Source of the DNA: Pseudomonadota bacterium
Lineage (GTDB): Bacteria; Pseudomonadota; Alphaproteobacteria; Rhizobiales; Hyphomicrobiaceae
Length of the DNA: 64,000 bases
Assembly (NCBI GenBank): GCA_023412805.1
Contig: JAEZRM010000061.1
Coordinates: forward strand, 10,070-74,069
Direction of reading: 5' to 3'
The notes under the pieces are model-generated. The model had not been told where the DNA came from. It saw only the letters and a list, made by a program, of their open reading frames with translations, and ran no database searches. Of the stretch, positions 8,147 to 16,770 are shown one piece after another. The translations under genes and the position numbers were made by a program. Position 1 is the stretch's first letter, and each line of letters opens with the position of its first letter.

Positions 8147-10918
8147 TTATTCTGCGGTCGGCGCGCCATCCTCGCCGTTTTCGCCATTCTCGCTACCGTC
8201 ATCGGGAATGCGCTCGACGGAGGCGACGGTCTCGTCCTCGTCCGTGCGGAAGATGCGCACACCCTGTGTGTTGCGGCCCGCTGTTCGCACATCATCTACG
8301 GGGCAGCGGATGAGCTGGCCACCGTCGGTGACGAGCATGATCTGATCGCTGTGCTCGACGGGGAAGGACGCGACGAGTGGTCCATTGCGGTCGTTGACGA
8401 CCATGGCGAGGATGCCTTTGCCGCCGCGTCCGCTCACGCGGTACTCGTACGACGACGTGCGCTTGCCGAAGCCGCGGCTGGAGACGGTGAGTACGAACTG
8501 CTCGCGCGCGCCGAGCTCGGCATAGCGCTCGGGCGTCAGCTCCTCGCTCGTCACTTCCTCGGCGTCGACATCGGGTGCCGACTCGACCTCGCCGCCATTC
8601 TCGACGCCTTCGCCGGTCGCGCGACGCATCGCACTCGCCTGCTTGAGATAAGCTGCGCGCTCGGCCGGTGTCGCCTCGACGTGCGTGAGGACGGCCATCG
8701 AGATCACGCGGTCCTCGTCATCGAGACGGATGCCGCGCACGCCCGTGGAGTCGCGACCTTTGAAGAGGCGTACGTCATCAGCCGGGAAGCGGATGCACTG
8801 GCCGACTGCACTCGTCAGCAGCACGTCATCGCTCGGCGTGCAGAGCGCGACGTTGACGATCTGGTCGCCCTCGTCGAGCTTCATGGCGATCTTGCCATTG
8901 CGATTGATGTTCTCGAAGTCCGCGAGACTGTTGCGCCGCACATTGCCGGAGCGCGTCGCGAACATGAGCTCGCGATCGACCCAGGTTGTCGTGTCCTCTG
9001 GCAGCGGCAGGATGGTCGTGATGGCCTCGCCCTGCTCGAGCGGCAGGAGATTGATCAGCGCCTTGCCGATGCCCTGGGGCGTAGCAGCGGGGAGCCGCCA
9101 GACCTTCATGCGGTAGCACATGCCGCGCGAGGAGAAGAACAAGAGCGGCGTATGCGTTGAGGCAATGAAGAGTTGCGTGACGATATCCTCATCGCGTGTC
9201 GTCATGCCGGAGCGGCCTTTGCCGCCGCGACGCTGCGCGCGATAGGTGGCGAGCGGCACGCGCTTGACGTAGCCTTTGAGTGAGACCGTGACGACGCAGT
9301 CCTCGCGCTGGATGAGATCCTCGTCGTCGAGGTCGCCTTCCATGGGGACGATTTCGGTGCGGCGCGGTACGGCGAACTCATCGCGGATCGCGGTCAGCTC
9401 ACCCTTGATGATGTCGATGATGCGCGCACGCGAGGAGAGGATCGCGAGATACTCCTTGATCTCCTCGGCGATCTTGGCGAGGTCGTTGCCGATCTCGTCG
9501 CGGCCGAGCGCGGTCAGACGGGCAAGGCGCAATTCGAGGATCGCGCTCGCCTGCTCGTCGGAGAGCTTGGTCGTGCCTTCGTGCGACACGCGATGGCGCG
9601 GGTCCGCGATGAGTTCGACGAGCGGCGCCACGTCCTTCGCCGGCCAGTCGCGCTCCATGAGCTGCTCCTTGGCAACGGCAGGGCTCGGCGCACGGCGGAT
9701 GAGATTGACGATGTCGTCGATATTGGCGACCGCGATGGCGAGGCCGACGAGGATATGGGCGCGGGCGCGCGCCTTGGTGAGCAGGAACTTCGTCCGGCGG
9801 CTTACGACTTCCTCGCGGAAGGCGTTGAAGGCCTGGATCATGTCCTTGAGGTTCAACTGCTCGGGACGGCCGCCGTTGAGCGCGATCATGTTGGCGCCGA
9901 AGGACGTCTGCAGATCGGAATAGCGCCAGAGCTGATTGAGCACGACGTCGGCCACGGCATCGCGCTTCAGCTCGATGACGATGCGCATGCCTTCGCGGCT
10001 CGACTCGTCCCAGATGTTCGAGATGCCCTCGACGCGCTTGTCGCGGACCAGCTCGGCGATCTTCTCGATGAGGACGCGCTTGTTCACCTGATAGGGAATG
10101 GCGGTGACGATCAGGCCTTCACGGTCGCGGCGCAGCTCCTCGACCTCGACGCGCGCGCGCATGATGATCGAGCCGCGACCGCGATGGTAGGCGGCCATGG
10201 CGCCGGCCTGCCCGAGAATGAGCCCGCCGGTCGGGAAGTCCGGTCCCGGGATGATCTGCACCAACTCGTCGATGCTGATGTCGGGATTGTCGAGGTGCGC
10301 GATGGCGGCGTCGATGACCTCGCCAAGATTGTGCGGCGGGATGTTCGTGGCCATGCCGACCGCGATACCGCCGGCGCCATTGACGAGCAGATTCGGGAAT
10401 TTCGCCGGCATGACCGACGGTTCCTTGCGGCTCCCGTCATAGTTCTCCTGGTACTCGACGGTGTCCTTGTCGAGATCGTCCAGGATGTACTGCGTGACCT
10501 TCTGCAGGCGGCACTCGGTGTAGCGCATGGCCGCCGGCGGATCGCCATCGACGGAGCCGAAATTGCCCTGGCCGTCGACGAGCGGCACGCTCATCGAGAA
10601 GTCCTGCGTCAGACGTACGAGCGCGTCGTAGATCGCGCTGTCGCCGTGCGGGTGGAAGTTACCCATCACCTCGCCGACCACCTTGGCCGACTTGACGTAC
10701 TTCTTGTTCCAGTCAAGCCCGAGTTCGTTCATGCCGTAGAGAATGCGGCGGTGCACGGGCTTGAGGCCGTCGCGAACGTCCGGCAGCGCGCGCGATACGA
10801 TTACGCTCATGGCGTAGTCGAGATAGCTGCGCCGCATCTCATCGGAGATCATCACCGGGCGGATGTCGCTCGGCTCGGAGCCACCGGCGTCACCGCCGGT
10901 CTTGTCGTCGTCTGCCAC
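8147..10918 (-). CDS. gyrA: DNA gyrase subunit A
   Basis: 923-residue GyrA, the DNA-breaking subunit of the GyrA2GyrB2 topoisomerase. Catalytic Tyr133 is in MRYTECRL. The quinolone-determining region HPHGDSAIYDAL (89-100) has Ser94 and Asp98, the residues corresponding to E. coli Ser83 and Asp87, so it reads as wild type. The C-terminal domain has the GyrA box QRRGGKGRSG and ends in an acidic tail (DDGSENGENGEDG). An acidic insertion (GEVESAPDVDAEEV) lies between blades. The start is a GTG at 10918 with only a weak ribosome-binding site. Length is slightly above the E. coli protein (875). Confidence 0.98.
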   Translation of the reverse strand: MADDDKTGGDAGGSEPSDIRPVMISDEMRRSYLDYAMSVIVSRALPDVRDGLKPVHRRILYGMNELGLDWNKKYVKSAKVVGEVMGNFHPHGDSAIYDALVRLTQDFSMSVPLVDGQGNFGSVDGDPPAAMRYTECRLQKVTQYILDDLDKDTVEYQENYDGSRKEPSVMPAKFPNLLVNGAGGIAVGMATNIPPHNLGEVIDAAIAHLDNPDISIDELVQIIPGPDFPTGGLILGQAGAMAAYHRGRGSIIMRARVEVEELRRDREGLIVTAIPYQVNKRVLIEKIAELVRDKRVEGISNIWDESSREGMRIVIELKRDAVADVVLNQLWRYSDLQTSFGANMIALNGGRPEQLNLKDMIQAFNAFREEVVSRRTKFLLTKARARAHILVGLAIAVANIDDIVNLIRRAPSPAVAKEQLMERDWPAKDVAPLVELIADPRHRVSHEGTTKLSDEQASAILELRLARLTALGRDEIGNDLAKIAEEIKEYLAILSSRARIIDIIKGELTAIRDEFAVPRRTEIVPMEGDLDDEDLIQREDCVVTVSLKGYVKRVPLATYRAQRRGGKGRSGMTTRDEDIVTQLFIASTHTPLLFFSSRGMCYRMKVWRLPAATPQGIGKALINLLPLEQGEAITTILPLPEDTTTWVDRELMFATRSGNVRRNSLADFENINRNGKIAMKLDEGDQIVNVALCTPSDDVLLTSAVGQCIRFPADDVRLFKGRDSTGVRGIRLDDEDRVISMAVLTHVEATPAERAAYLKQASAMRRATGEGVENGGEVESAPDVDAEEVTSEELTPERYAELGAREQFVLTVSSRGFGKRTSSYEYRVSGRGGKGILAMVVNDRNGPLVASFPVEHSDQIMLVTDGGQLIRCPVDDVRTAGRNTQGVRIFRTDEDETVASVERIPDDGSENGENGEDGAPTAE

Positions 10919-11092
10919 GTTCGGTCACCCGCTGCAGGTCAAGGGAGGGCGCATGAAACACGCTCCGATCAGCCGAATCGGATGCGTTCTGCGAAGGATT
11001 TGGCGAGAGGTATAGCACGCCCGGCCCTCGCCGCAATGGCGCGAAAGCGCCCACGTCAGGGCGCCTGAATGGCGGCTAATAATATAACTGAA

Positions 11093-11995
11093 TCAATGAT
11101 CTATGGCCGCGCCTCTGCCGCGCCATTTGTGCAGAAGCATGGGGCCTGCCTGGACCAGCAAAACAGCCCCGAGAATAAGGCCCGCACCACCCCATCCGAT
11201 GATCGAGAGGCGTTCACCAAGGACGAGGTAGGCAGCCAGCGCGGCGAACAGCGTTTCGCTCGAGACGATGATGGCGGCTTCGGTTGGCGGCGTGTATTTC
11301 ATGGCGATCGCCAGCAGCGTGAAGGTGAGCGCGCTGGACAAAAGGCCGACGAAGGCAATCTCGCGCCAGGCCGCCACTAGCGCCGGGAGAGAGATAGGTT
11401 CGAACATTATTGCTCCGGCCCATCCGAGAAGAGCGACGGTGCCGAATTGAATTGCACTGAAGGCTACAGGGCGCGCGTGTTTCGTCGCTTGGGCGACTAC
11501 CACCACGTGCGCCGCCCAGAACACGGCAGAGATGGCGACGAGGAGATCGCCGCGGGCAAAGCCGCCCACCGTGCCGCCGCCGAGCAGCCACATGCCGATG
11601 AATGACATCGCGACGGCCGGCCAGACGATCCACGCCGGCGGGCGGCGCATGAAGAGCCAGACCAGGAACGGCGTGAACACGACGTAGAGCGCGGTCAGAA
11701 ATCCGGTGTTCGTGACGCTCGCCGTGATGATGCCCGTCTGCTGCGCGATGGCTCCGAGGAAAAAGATGCCACCACCGAGTGCGGCAATCGAGACAAGCCC
11801 CGCCGGGAACTGATCGGGCGCGTGACGGCCCTCGCGCCATGCGAGTGGTGCCAATGCGAGCGTCGCGACCGTCGCACGCGCGGCGACGAACAGCAGGGGG
11901 CCGATGTGGTCCATGGCCGTCTTCTGGAAAACGAACGCGACGCCCCAGACGATGGCGGCGAGAATGAGCAGAAGATCGGCATGAATGCGGCGCAT
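11093..11995 (-). CDS. EamA-family (DMT superfamily) transporter
   Basis: 300-residue membrane protein with about ten hydrophobic helices arranged as two EamA repeats. The first starts ADLLLILAAIVWGVAFVFQK, the second around LLVAISAVFWAAHVVVVAQA. The end of repeat two (PTEAAIIVSSETLFAALAAY) is the classical EamA signature. These are metabolite exporters or importers; the substrate cannot be predicted. I used the ATG at 11995 (MRRIHADLL); the open frame extends to 12049 but would add non-family sequence. It is divergent from the CoA-transferase gene at 12183. Confidence 0.88.
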   Translation of the reverse strand: MRRIHADLLLILAAIVWGVAFVFQKTAMDHIGPLLFVAARATVATLALAPLAWREGRHAPDQFPAGLVSIAALGGGIFFLGAIAQQTGIITASVTNTGFLTALYVVFTPFLVWLFMRRPPAWIVWPAVAMSFIGMWLLGGGTVGGFARGDLLVAISAVFWAAHVVVVAQATKHARPVAFSAIQFGTVALLGWAGAIMFEPISLPALVAAWREIAFVGLLSSALTFTLLAIAMKYTPPTEAAIIVSSETLFAALAAYLVLGERLSIIGWGGAGLILGAVLLVQAGPMLLHKWRGRGAAIDH

Positions 11996-12182
11996 GGGCA
12001 ACCTGAGAAAATCCGGCGTGAACGAGGTCGCAGTGCGGCCGCGATGCAAGTGGGAGGCTTATATCGGGAACTGCGCGGAAGTCACGCCGGGGCCTATGCT
12101 GCAGTGCGCTGCGGGCTGCTCCTTGCAAAGCAGGCAAGCCGCCCTAGAGTGCACGCTTCGTATGATGTTCTTGCGGGTGTTC

Positions 12183-13361
12183 ATGATGTCTCGTAACGGC
12201 CCTCTCTCCGCCATCACCGTGCTCGACATGAGCCAGGGCATTGCAGGCCCATCCTGCGGTGGCTATTTCGCCGAGCACGGTGCGCGCGTGATCAAGCTCG
12301 AGCCGCCTGAAGGCGACTGGATGCGCTATCTCGGCACGCGCATCGACGGCATGTCCTCTCAGGCGATTGCGTACAACCGTGGCAAGGAGAGCGTTGCGAT
12401 CGACATTCGCAAGCCCGAAGGCCGCGATGTCGCGCTGAAGCTCGCCGAGCGCGCCGATGTTGCGATCGAGAGCGCGCGCCCCGGAGTCTTCGAGCGTCTT
12501 GGCCTCGGCTTCGAAGCGCTCAAGGCACGCAATCCCGACATCACCTACGTTTCTGTCTCGGGTTGGGGCCAGAGCGGGCCCAACCGTGAGCGCCCGATGG
12601 TCGACACGATCGGGCAGGCTATTTCGGGCTTCATGGCGGCGACGCGTTCGCGCGAAGGTGCGCCCGTGAAAGTGGATGTGCCGTTCATCGATGCCTTCAC
12701 CGGCCTCTATGCCTTCCAGGCGGCGAGCATGGCGCTTTGGGGCAAGGTCAAAGGTAGCGGCGCGCGGCACATCGACATCTCGCTGATGCAGTCGGCGGCG
12801 CACGTGCAATCGCCGAATATTCTCGAGTACGGGTTTGTCGGGCGACCGCCCGGGCTGCTCAATCCGCCGGCCGGTAACTACCGCACGCGCGATGGCTTCA
12901 TGGCGATCACGCTCGTCAATCAGGCGCAGTTCGAAGGCATCTGCCGTGCAGCGGGCCGCGCCGACATCATTGCCGATCCGCGCTTCACGACTGTGGCAGG
13001 GCGCAAGGAGAATGTCGCCGCCTTGCGTGCCGTTCTCGATGAGGCTCTCGTCGCGCGCACGACTGCCGAATGGGTGCCGATCTTCGAGAAAGAGGGTGCG
13101 CTCGCGAGCGGCATCAACACCTATGGCGACTGGCTTGCCGATCCGCACGTGCAGGCGATCGAAGCTGCGCCCGGCTATCAATTATCGGACGGAAAGGCCG
13201 TACCGCTCCCGCATCTGCCAGGCCAGGTGCCGAACGATGCGCGCGTTCCTGCCGTCGGTGAGCACACGCGCGCGCTGCTTGCTGAAGCCGGCTTGGGCGC
13301 CGCAGCCATTGATGCCCTGCTGGCGTCTAAACTCGCGCGCCAGTCCGGCGAGGAGCGCTGA
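12183..13361 (+). CDS. CaiB/BaiF family (class III) CoA-transferase
   Basis: 392-residue family III CoA-transferase. N-terminal PLSAITVLDMSQGIAGPSCG, the segment ESVAIDIRKPEGRDVALKLA, and the predicted catalytic aspartate Asp141 in RPMVDTIGQAISGF are present. The start is ambiguous: two adjacent ATGs at 12183 and 12186 follow GGG at 12175-12177, and another ATG lies at 12162. It ends 3 bp before a MaoC dehydratase gene, so the two are almost certainly co-transcribed. That pairing is typical of CoA-thioester degradation of branched or dicarboxylic acids (mesaconyl-CoA or itaconate-type chemistry is one option, but unproven). Confidence 0.92.
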   Translation: MMSRNGPLSAITVLDMSQGIAGPSCGGYFAEHGARVIKLEPPEGDWMRYLGTRIDGMSSQAIAYNRGKESVAIDIRKPEGRDVALKLAERADVAIESARPGVFERLGLGFEALKARNPDITYVSVSGWGQSGPNRERPMVDTIGQAISGFMAATRSREGAPVKVDVPFIDAFTGLYAFQAASMALWGKVKGSGARHIDISLMQSAAHVQSPNILEYGFVGRPPGLLNPPAGNYRTRDGFMAITLVNQAQFEGICRAAGRADIIADPRFTTVAGRKENVAALRAVLDEALVARTTAEWVPIFEKEGALASGINTYGDWLADPHVQAIEAAPGYQLSDGKAVPLPHLPGQVPNDARVPAVGEHTRALLAEAGLGAAAIDALLASKLARQSGEER

Positions 13362-13364
13362 GCC

Positions 13365-13850
13365 ATGACGCCGCAGGAGCATCACGACCTCGCCTCGAAG
13401 AACTTCGGCCCGCAGCGCTATTTCGAGGACTTCGAGATCGGCGAGACGTTCTACATTCCGTCACGCACCATGACGGAGGCGCTATTCGCTGCCTTCCAGC
13501 TTGCGTCCGCTGACAATCATCCGATCCACTACGATCGCGAGTTCTGCAAATCACATGGCCACCGCGATCTCTTCGCGCACGGCTTTCAGATGCTCATCCA
13601 GACGGCTGCCGGAGCGGGCGTGTTTCCTTTCCTCGTGCAGGAGAGTCTGCGCGCCTTCATCGAGCAGTCCTCGCGCTTTCTCGCGCCCGTCTATGTCGGT
13701 GACACGCTCTATCCGCTGCTGACCGTTGCCGATCTCAAGCCGCAGCGCACGACAGGCGTTCTGACACTCGCCTCCACTATCCACAACCAGGATGGCGTGC
13801 TCGTCATGGATGGCGTGCAGCGGTACCTCGTTCGCAAGCGTGCAACTTAG
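13365..13850 (+). CDS. MaoC-family dehydratase (single hot-dog)
   Basis: 161-residue hot-dog fold protein. The hydratase motif ASADNHPIHYD carries the catalytic pair Asp50 and His55, followed by HGHRDLFAHGFQMLIQ. Members hydrate or dehydrate 2-enoyl-CoA esters. It starts 3 bp after the CoA-transferase stop, and the pair probably acts in one pathway. Transcription likely ends in the hairpin-rich gap that follows. Confidence 0.9.
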   Translation: MTPQEHHDLASKNFGPQRYFEDFEIGETFYIPSRTMTEALFAAFQLASADNHPIHYDREFCKSHGHRDLFAHGFQMLIQTAAGAGVFPFLVQESLRAFIEQSSRFLAPVYVGDTLYPLLTVADLKPQRTTGVLTLASTIHNQDGVLVMDGVQRYLVRKRAT

Positions 13851-14071
13851 TCGGATCGCGCCTGCGGCGCGACGGGGACTAGGTCCCCGAACCCCCAACC
13901 GGGGAGACCCCGGCCCCCCTCCTTTTTATGACTTGGAATTCATCCCGAGCGCTCACTTTCCCGTCTCTGTTGCGCTCGCAGCTTGCTTCCAGTCCATAAA
14001 AGACGGGGGTTCGGGGGTGTCCCCCGATTGGGGCGTGGGGCGAAAGCCCCACTCGCGAAGCGAGCCGCGAA
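13851..14071. repeat. Convergent intergenic gap with an array of G/C hairpins
   Basis: No coding sequence. From left to right it holds short perfect hairpins: GGGGAC/GTCCCC (13874-13888), CCGGGG/CCCCGG (13899-13913), CGGGGG/CCCCCG (14012-14026), GGGGC/GCCCC with a GAAA loop (14037-14050) and CTCGC/GCGAG (14052-14064). The left and right parts are inverted copies of one repeat with the core CATAAAA..GGGGGTTCGGGG. The same core occurs at 6783-6810. Lying between the 3' ends of two convergent genes, it probably blocks read-through in both directions. Confidence 0.7.
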
Positions 14072-16768
14072 CTATGTCTCCGGCAGATCCACGCCGAGCG
14101 GCAGAACGACCTCACGCATGGTCGGATCATCCGGCACGACTTTGATTTCGAACCCGAGATCGGCGCACATCCTGAGCATGGTCGTATTCTCGGCTAGGAC
14201 GTCGCCGCTCAACTCGCCGATGTCGCGCGAGCGCGCGTGCGCAATGAGATGGCTCATGAGTGCCCACCCGAGGCCACGACCCTTGAGGTCCGAGCGTACG
14301 AGCACTGCATACTCAGCGCGCGAGAGATCGGGATCGGCGGCGTAGCGCGCGACGCCGAGCAGGTCGCCGCTCGTGGGTTCGATGGCGACGAAGGCCATTT
14401 CGCGCGCGTAGTCGATCTGCGTGAGGCGGGCGAGGAAGCCGAAGCTCAGCCTCTTCATGGGAGCGAGGAAGCGCAGGCGCCGATCGTTCTCCGTGACGTG
14501 CGCCATGAACTCGCCGTAGAGCGCCTCGTCCTCGGGTTTGATCGGCCGCAGCAGAATGCCTTCGAGATCACCGGCGGCAATCTGCTTCTCCCAGTTTGCG
14601 GGATAAGGTGCGATGGCCATCGGCACGCGAGGCTCGACCTGCTCGGACTTGAGCGCGACGCGCGCATCGAGCGCGATCACGCCATCGGCGTCGGCGAGTA
14701 GGGGATTGATGTCGAGCTCGCGAATTTCCGGGTTCTCGGCAATGAGTTCGGAAAGCCGCACGAGAGCCGCCGCAATGCCTGCGCGATCTGCTGGCGGGCG
14801 ATCGCGATAGCCGTGCAGCAGGCGGTCGATGTGCGTTTGGCGCATGAGGCGATCGGCGAGACCGAGGTCGAGCGGCGGCAGCGCGAGCGCAGTATCGGCG
14901 ACAGCTTCGACGGAGACGCCGCCAGCACCGAACATGATGAGCGGGCCGAATGTCTGGTCGACGCTCATGCCGAGAATGAGTTCGTGCGCGCCGGGGCGGC
15001 GGATCATGGGGGAAATCGTGAAGCGCAGTGATTTGGCGTGCGGAACGGCTTTTCGGACCCGCTCCAGCATGCGCTCGGCCTCGCGCACGGCATCGTCGGC
15101 CGTTGCGATATTGAGGCGTACGCCGCCGACATCGGATTTGTGGATCACGTCCGGCGAGAGGATCTTCAGCACGACCGCGCTGCCCGACGCGACGATGCGT
15201 TCGGCGATCGTGCGGACCTCGGCCGTGTCGTTGGCCACCTCCGTCGGCACGATCGGAATGCCGTAGGCGGCCATCAGATCCTTGCCGTCGGCCTCGTTGA
15301 GCATCTTCGTGCCCTCTTTGAGAGCCCGCTCGATGATGTCGCGCGCCTTGCGCCGATCGACCTTGATATTGCGATCCATGGCGGGCGGCGTACGCATGAG
15401 CTCGTTCTGCGCACGCGTATAGCGCACGAGCTGCATGAACCCGCGGGCGGCGGCGGTGGGTGTCTCGTAGGTCGCGATGCGGGTGGCCGAGAACGCGCGG
15501 CGCGCTTCCTCGGCGGCGGGATTGCCGAGCCAGTTGGTCAGTATGGGCTTGTTGATCTTGCCGGCGGCGCGGCGCTTCTCGAGAGTATCGACGAGGCGCG
15601 CGGCAATGTCCGCGCTCGAAGCCAGCGCCGTGGGGCAATTGATGACGAGGAGCGCCGATTGGTCCGGATCATCCAGCAGGACCTCGAAAGCCGCGTTGTA
15701 GCGATCCGGCGTCGCATCGCCGATGATGTCGACAGGATTGGCCTTGGACCAATTTGCCGGCAGCACGGCGGAGAGCTTCTCGCGTGTCATGTCGGCGAGC
15801 GGAGCAAGCTCACCATCGTAATCGGCCAGACGGTCGGCTGCGAGGACGCCGGCACCGCCGCCGTTCGTAAGGATCATGAGCTGTTCGCTTGCGAGGCGCG
15901 GGACGCGCGTCAGGGTTTCCGCGGCCTCGAAAAGCTCGTCCAGATCCATGACGCGCAAAACGCCGGCGCGGCGGAAGGCGGCCTCATAGGCATTGTCGGC
16001 GCCAGCGAGGCGGCCCGTATGGGATGCGGCAGCGGCGGCCGATGCTGCGTGGCGCCCTGATTTCACGACAACGACGGGCTTCACGCGCGCGGCGCGACGG
16101 GCCGCGGACATGAACTTCGGCGCGTGCGTGACGGCTTCCATGTACAGGAGGATGGCCTTGCTGCGCGTGTCACCAGCGAGGTAGTCGAGCATGTCGCCGA
16201 AATCCACGTCGCTCATGTCGCCGAGTGACACGACGTGCGAGAAGCCGATGCTTCGCTCGGCTGCCCAGTCGACGATCGCGGTCACCAGCGCGCCGGATTG
16301 CGAGAGCAGTGCGAGTTCGCCGGCGGCCGGCGCGATATGCGAGAAGCTCGCGTTGAGACCGATATGAGGCAGGATGAGGCCGATATTGTTTGGCCCGAGA
16401 ACGCGGAAGATTCTCTCGCGACCTGCTTGGAGCGCAGCGAGCTTCTGCGCGTCGCTCAAGCCTGCCGTGATGACGATGGCGGCGCGCGTGCCACGCTCGG
16501 CGAGCTCGCCGACGATGCCGGGGACAGTCGCGGGCGGTGTCGCGATGATGGCGACATCCGGCGCGGCCGATAGGCGACCAATGCTCGGATGACAGGTGTG
16601 GCCCTCGATGGAGGCGTGCTTCGGATTGACGAGATAGATGTCGCCCTTGAAGCCGCCGCTGAGCAGGTTGCGTGTGACCGTATTGCCGATCGAGCCGGGG
16701 CGAGGGCTCGCGCCGATGAGAGCGACCGAACGCGGCTCCAGCAGCGCGTCGAGATTGCGCATTGTCAT
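14072..16768 (-). CDS. Fused NDP-forming acyl-CoA synthetase / GNAT acetyltransferase (Pat/YfiQ-like architecture)
   Basis: 898-residue multidomain protein. Order: CoA-binding Rossmann domain (1 to about 135, SVALIGASPRPGSIGN), succinyl-CoA-ligase-like domain (about 145-450), ATP-grasp domain (about 490-700), and a C-terminal GNAT domain (about 735-895, acetyl-CoA loop VRSDLKGRGLGWALM). E. coli and Salmonella Pat have this order and act as protein lysine acetyltransferases with a dead synthetase half. Here the phosphohistidine position of active synthetases is kept (His250 in ASHTGRLAG), so the ligase half may still work. It begins 2 bp after the stop of the phosphotransferase/kinase fusion, implying translational coupling. 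Confidence 0.9.
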   Translation of the reverse strand: MTMRNLDALLEPRSVALIGASPRPGSIGNTVTRNLLSGGFKGDIYLVNPKHASIEGHTCHPSIGRLSAAPDVAIIATPPATVPGIVGELAERGTRAAIVITAGLSDAQKLAALQAGRERIFRVLGPNNIGLILPHIGLNASFSHIAPAAGELALLSQSGALVTAIVDWAAERSIGFSHVVSLGDMSDVDFGDMLDYLAGDTRSKAILLYMEAVTHAPKFMSAARRAARVKPVVVVKSGRHAASAAAAASHTGRLAGADNAYEAAFRRAGVLRVMDLDELFEAAETLTRVPRLASEQLMILTNGGGAGVLAADRLADYDGELAPLADMTREKLSAVLPANWSKANPVDIIGDATPDRYNAAFEVLLDDPDQSALLVINCPTALASSADIAARLVDTLEKRRAAGKINKPILTNWLGNPAAEEARRAFSATRIATYETPTAAARGFMQLVRYTRAQNELMRTPPAMDRNIKVDRRKARDIIERALKEGTKMLNEADGKDLMAAYGIPIVPTEVANDTAEVRTIAERIVASGSAVVLKILSPDVIHKSDVGGVRLNIATADDAVREAERMLERVRKAVPHAKSLRFTISPMIRRPGAHELILGMSVDQTFGPLIMFGAGGVSVEAVADTALALPPLDLGLADRLMRQTHIDRLLHGYRDRPPADRAGIAAALVRLSELIAENPEIRELDINPLLADADGVIALDARVALKSEQVEPRVPMAIAPYPANWEKQIAAGDLEGILLRPIKPEDEALYGEFMAHVTENDRRLRFLAPMKRLSFGFLARLTQIDYAREMAFVAIEPTSGDLLGVARYAADPDLSRAEYAVLVRSDLKGRGLGWALMSHLIAHARSRDIGELSGDVLAENTTMLRMCADLGFEIKVVPDDPTMREVVLPLGVDLPET

Positions 16769-16770
16769 CG

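Noticed and set aside
8119..8295. 59-codon N-terminal extension of the HpaI-type aldolase
   Set aside because: It overlaps the 3' end of gyrA in another frame, and a good ribosome-binding site precedes the internal ATG at 8118.
10600..10660. Quinolone-resistance mutation in gyrA
   Set aside because: The key residues are Ser94 and Asp98, the susceptible forms at the positions equivalent to E. coli Ser83 and Asp87.
9581..11068. 495-codon open frame on the plus strand
   Set aside because: Antisense to gyrA; no family resemblance and no ribosome-binding site.
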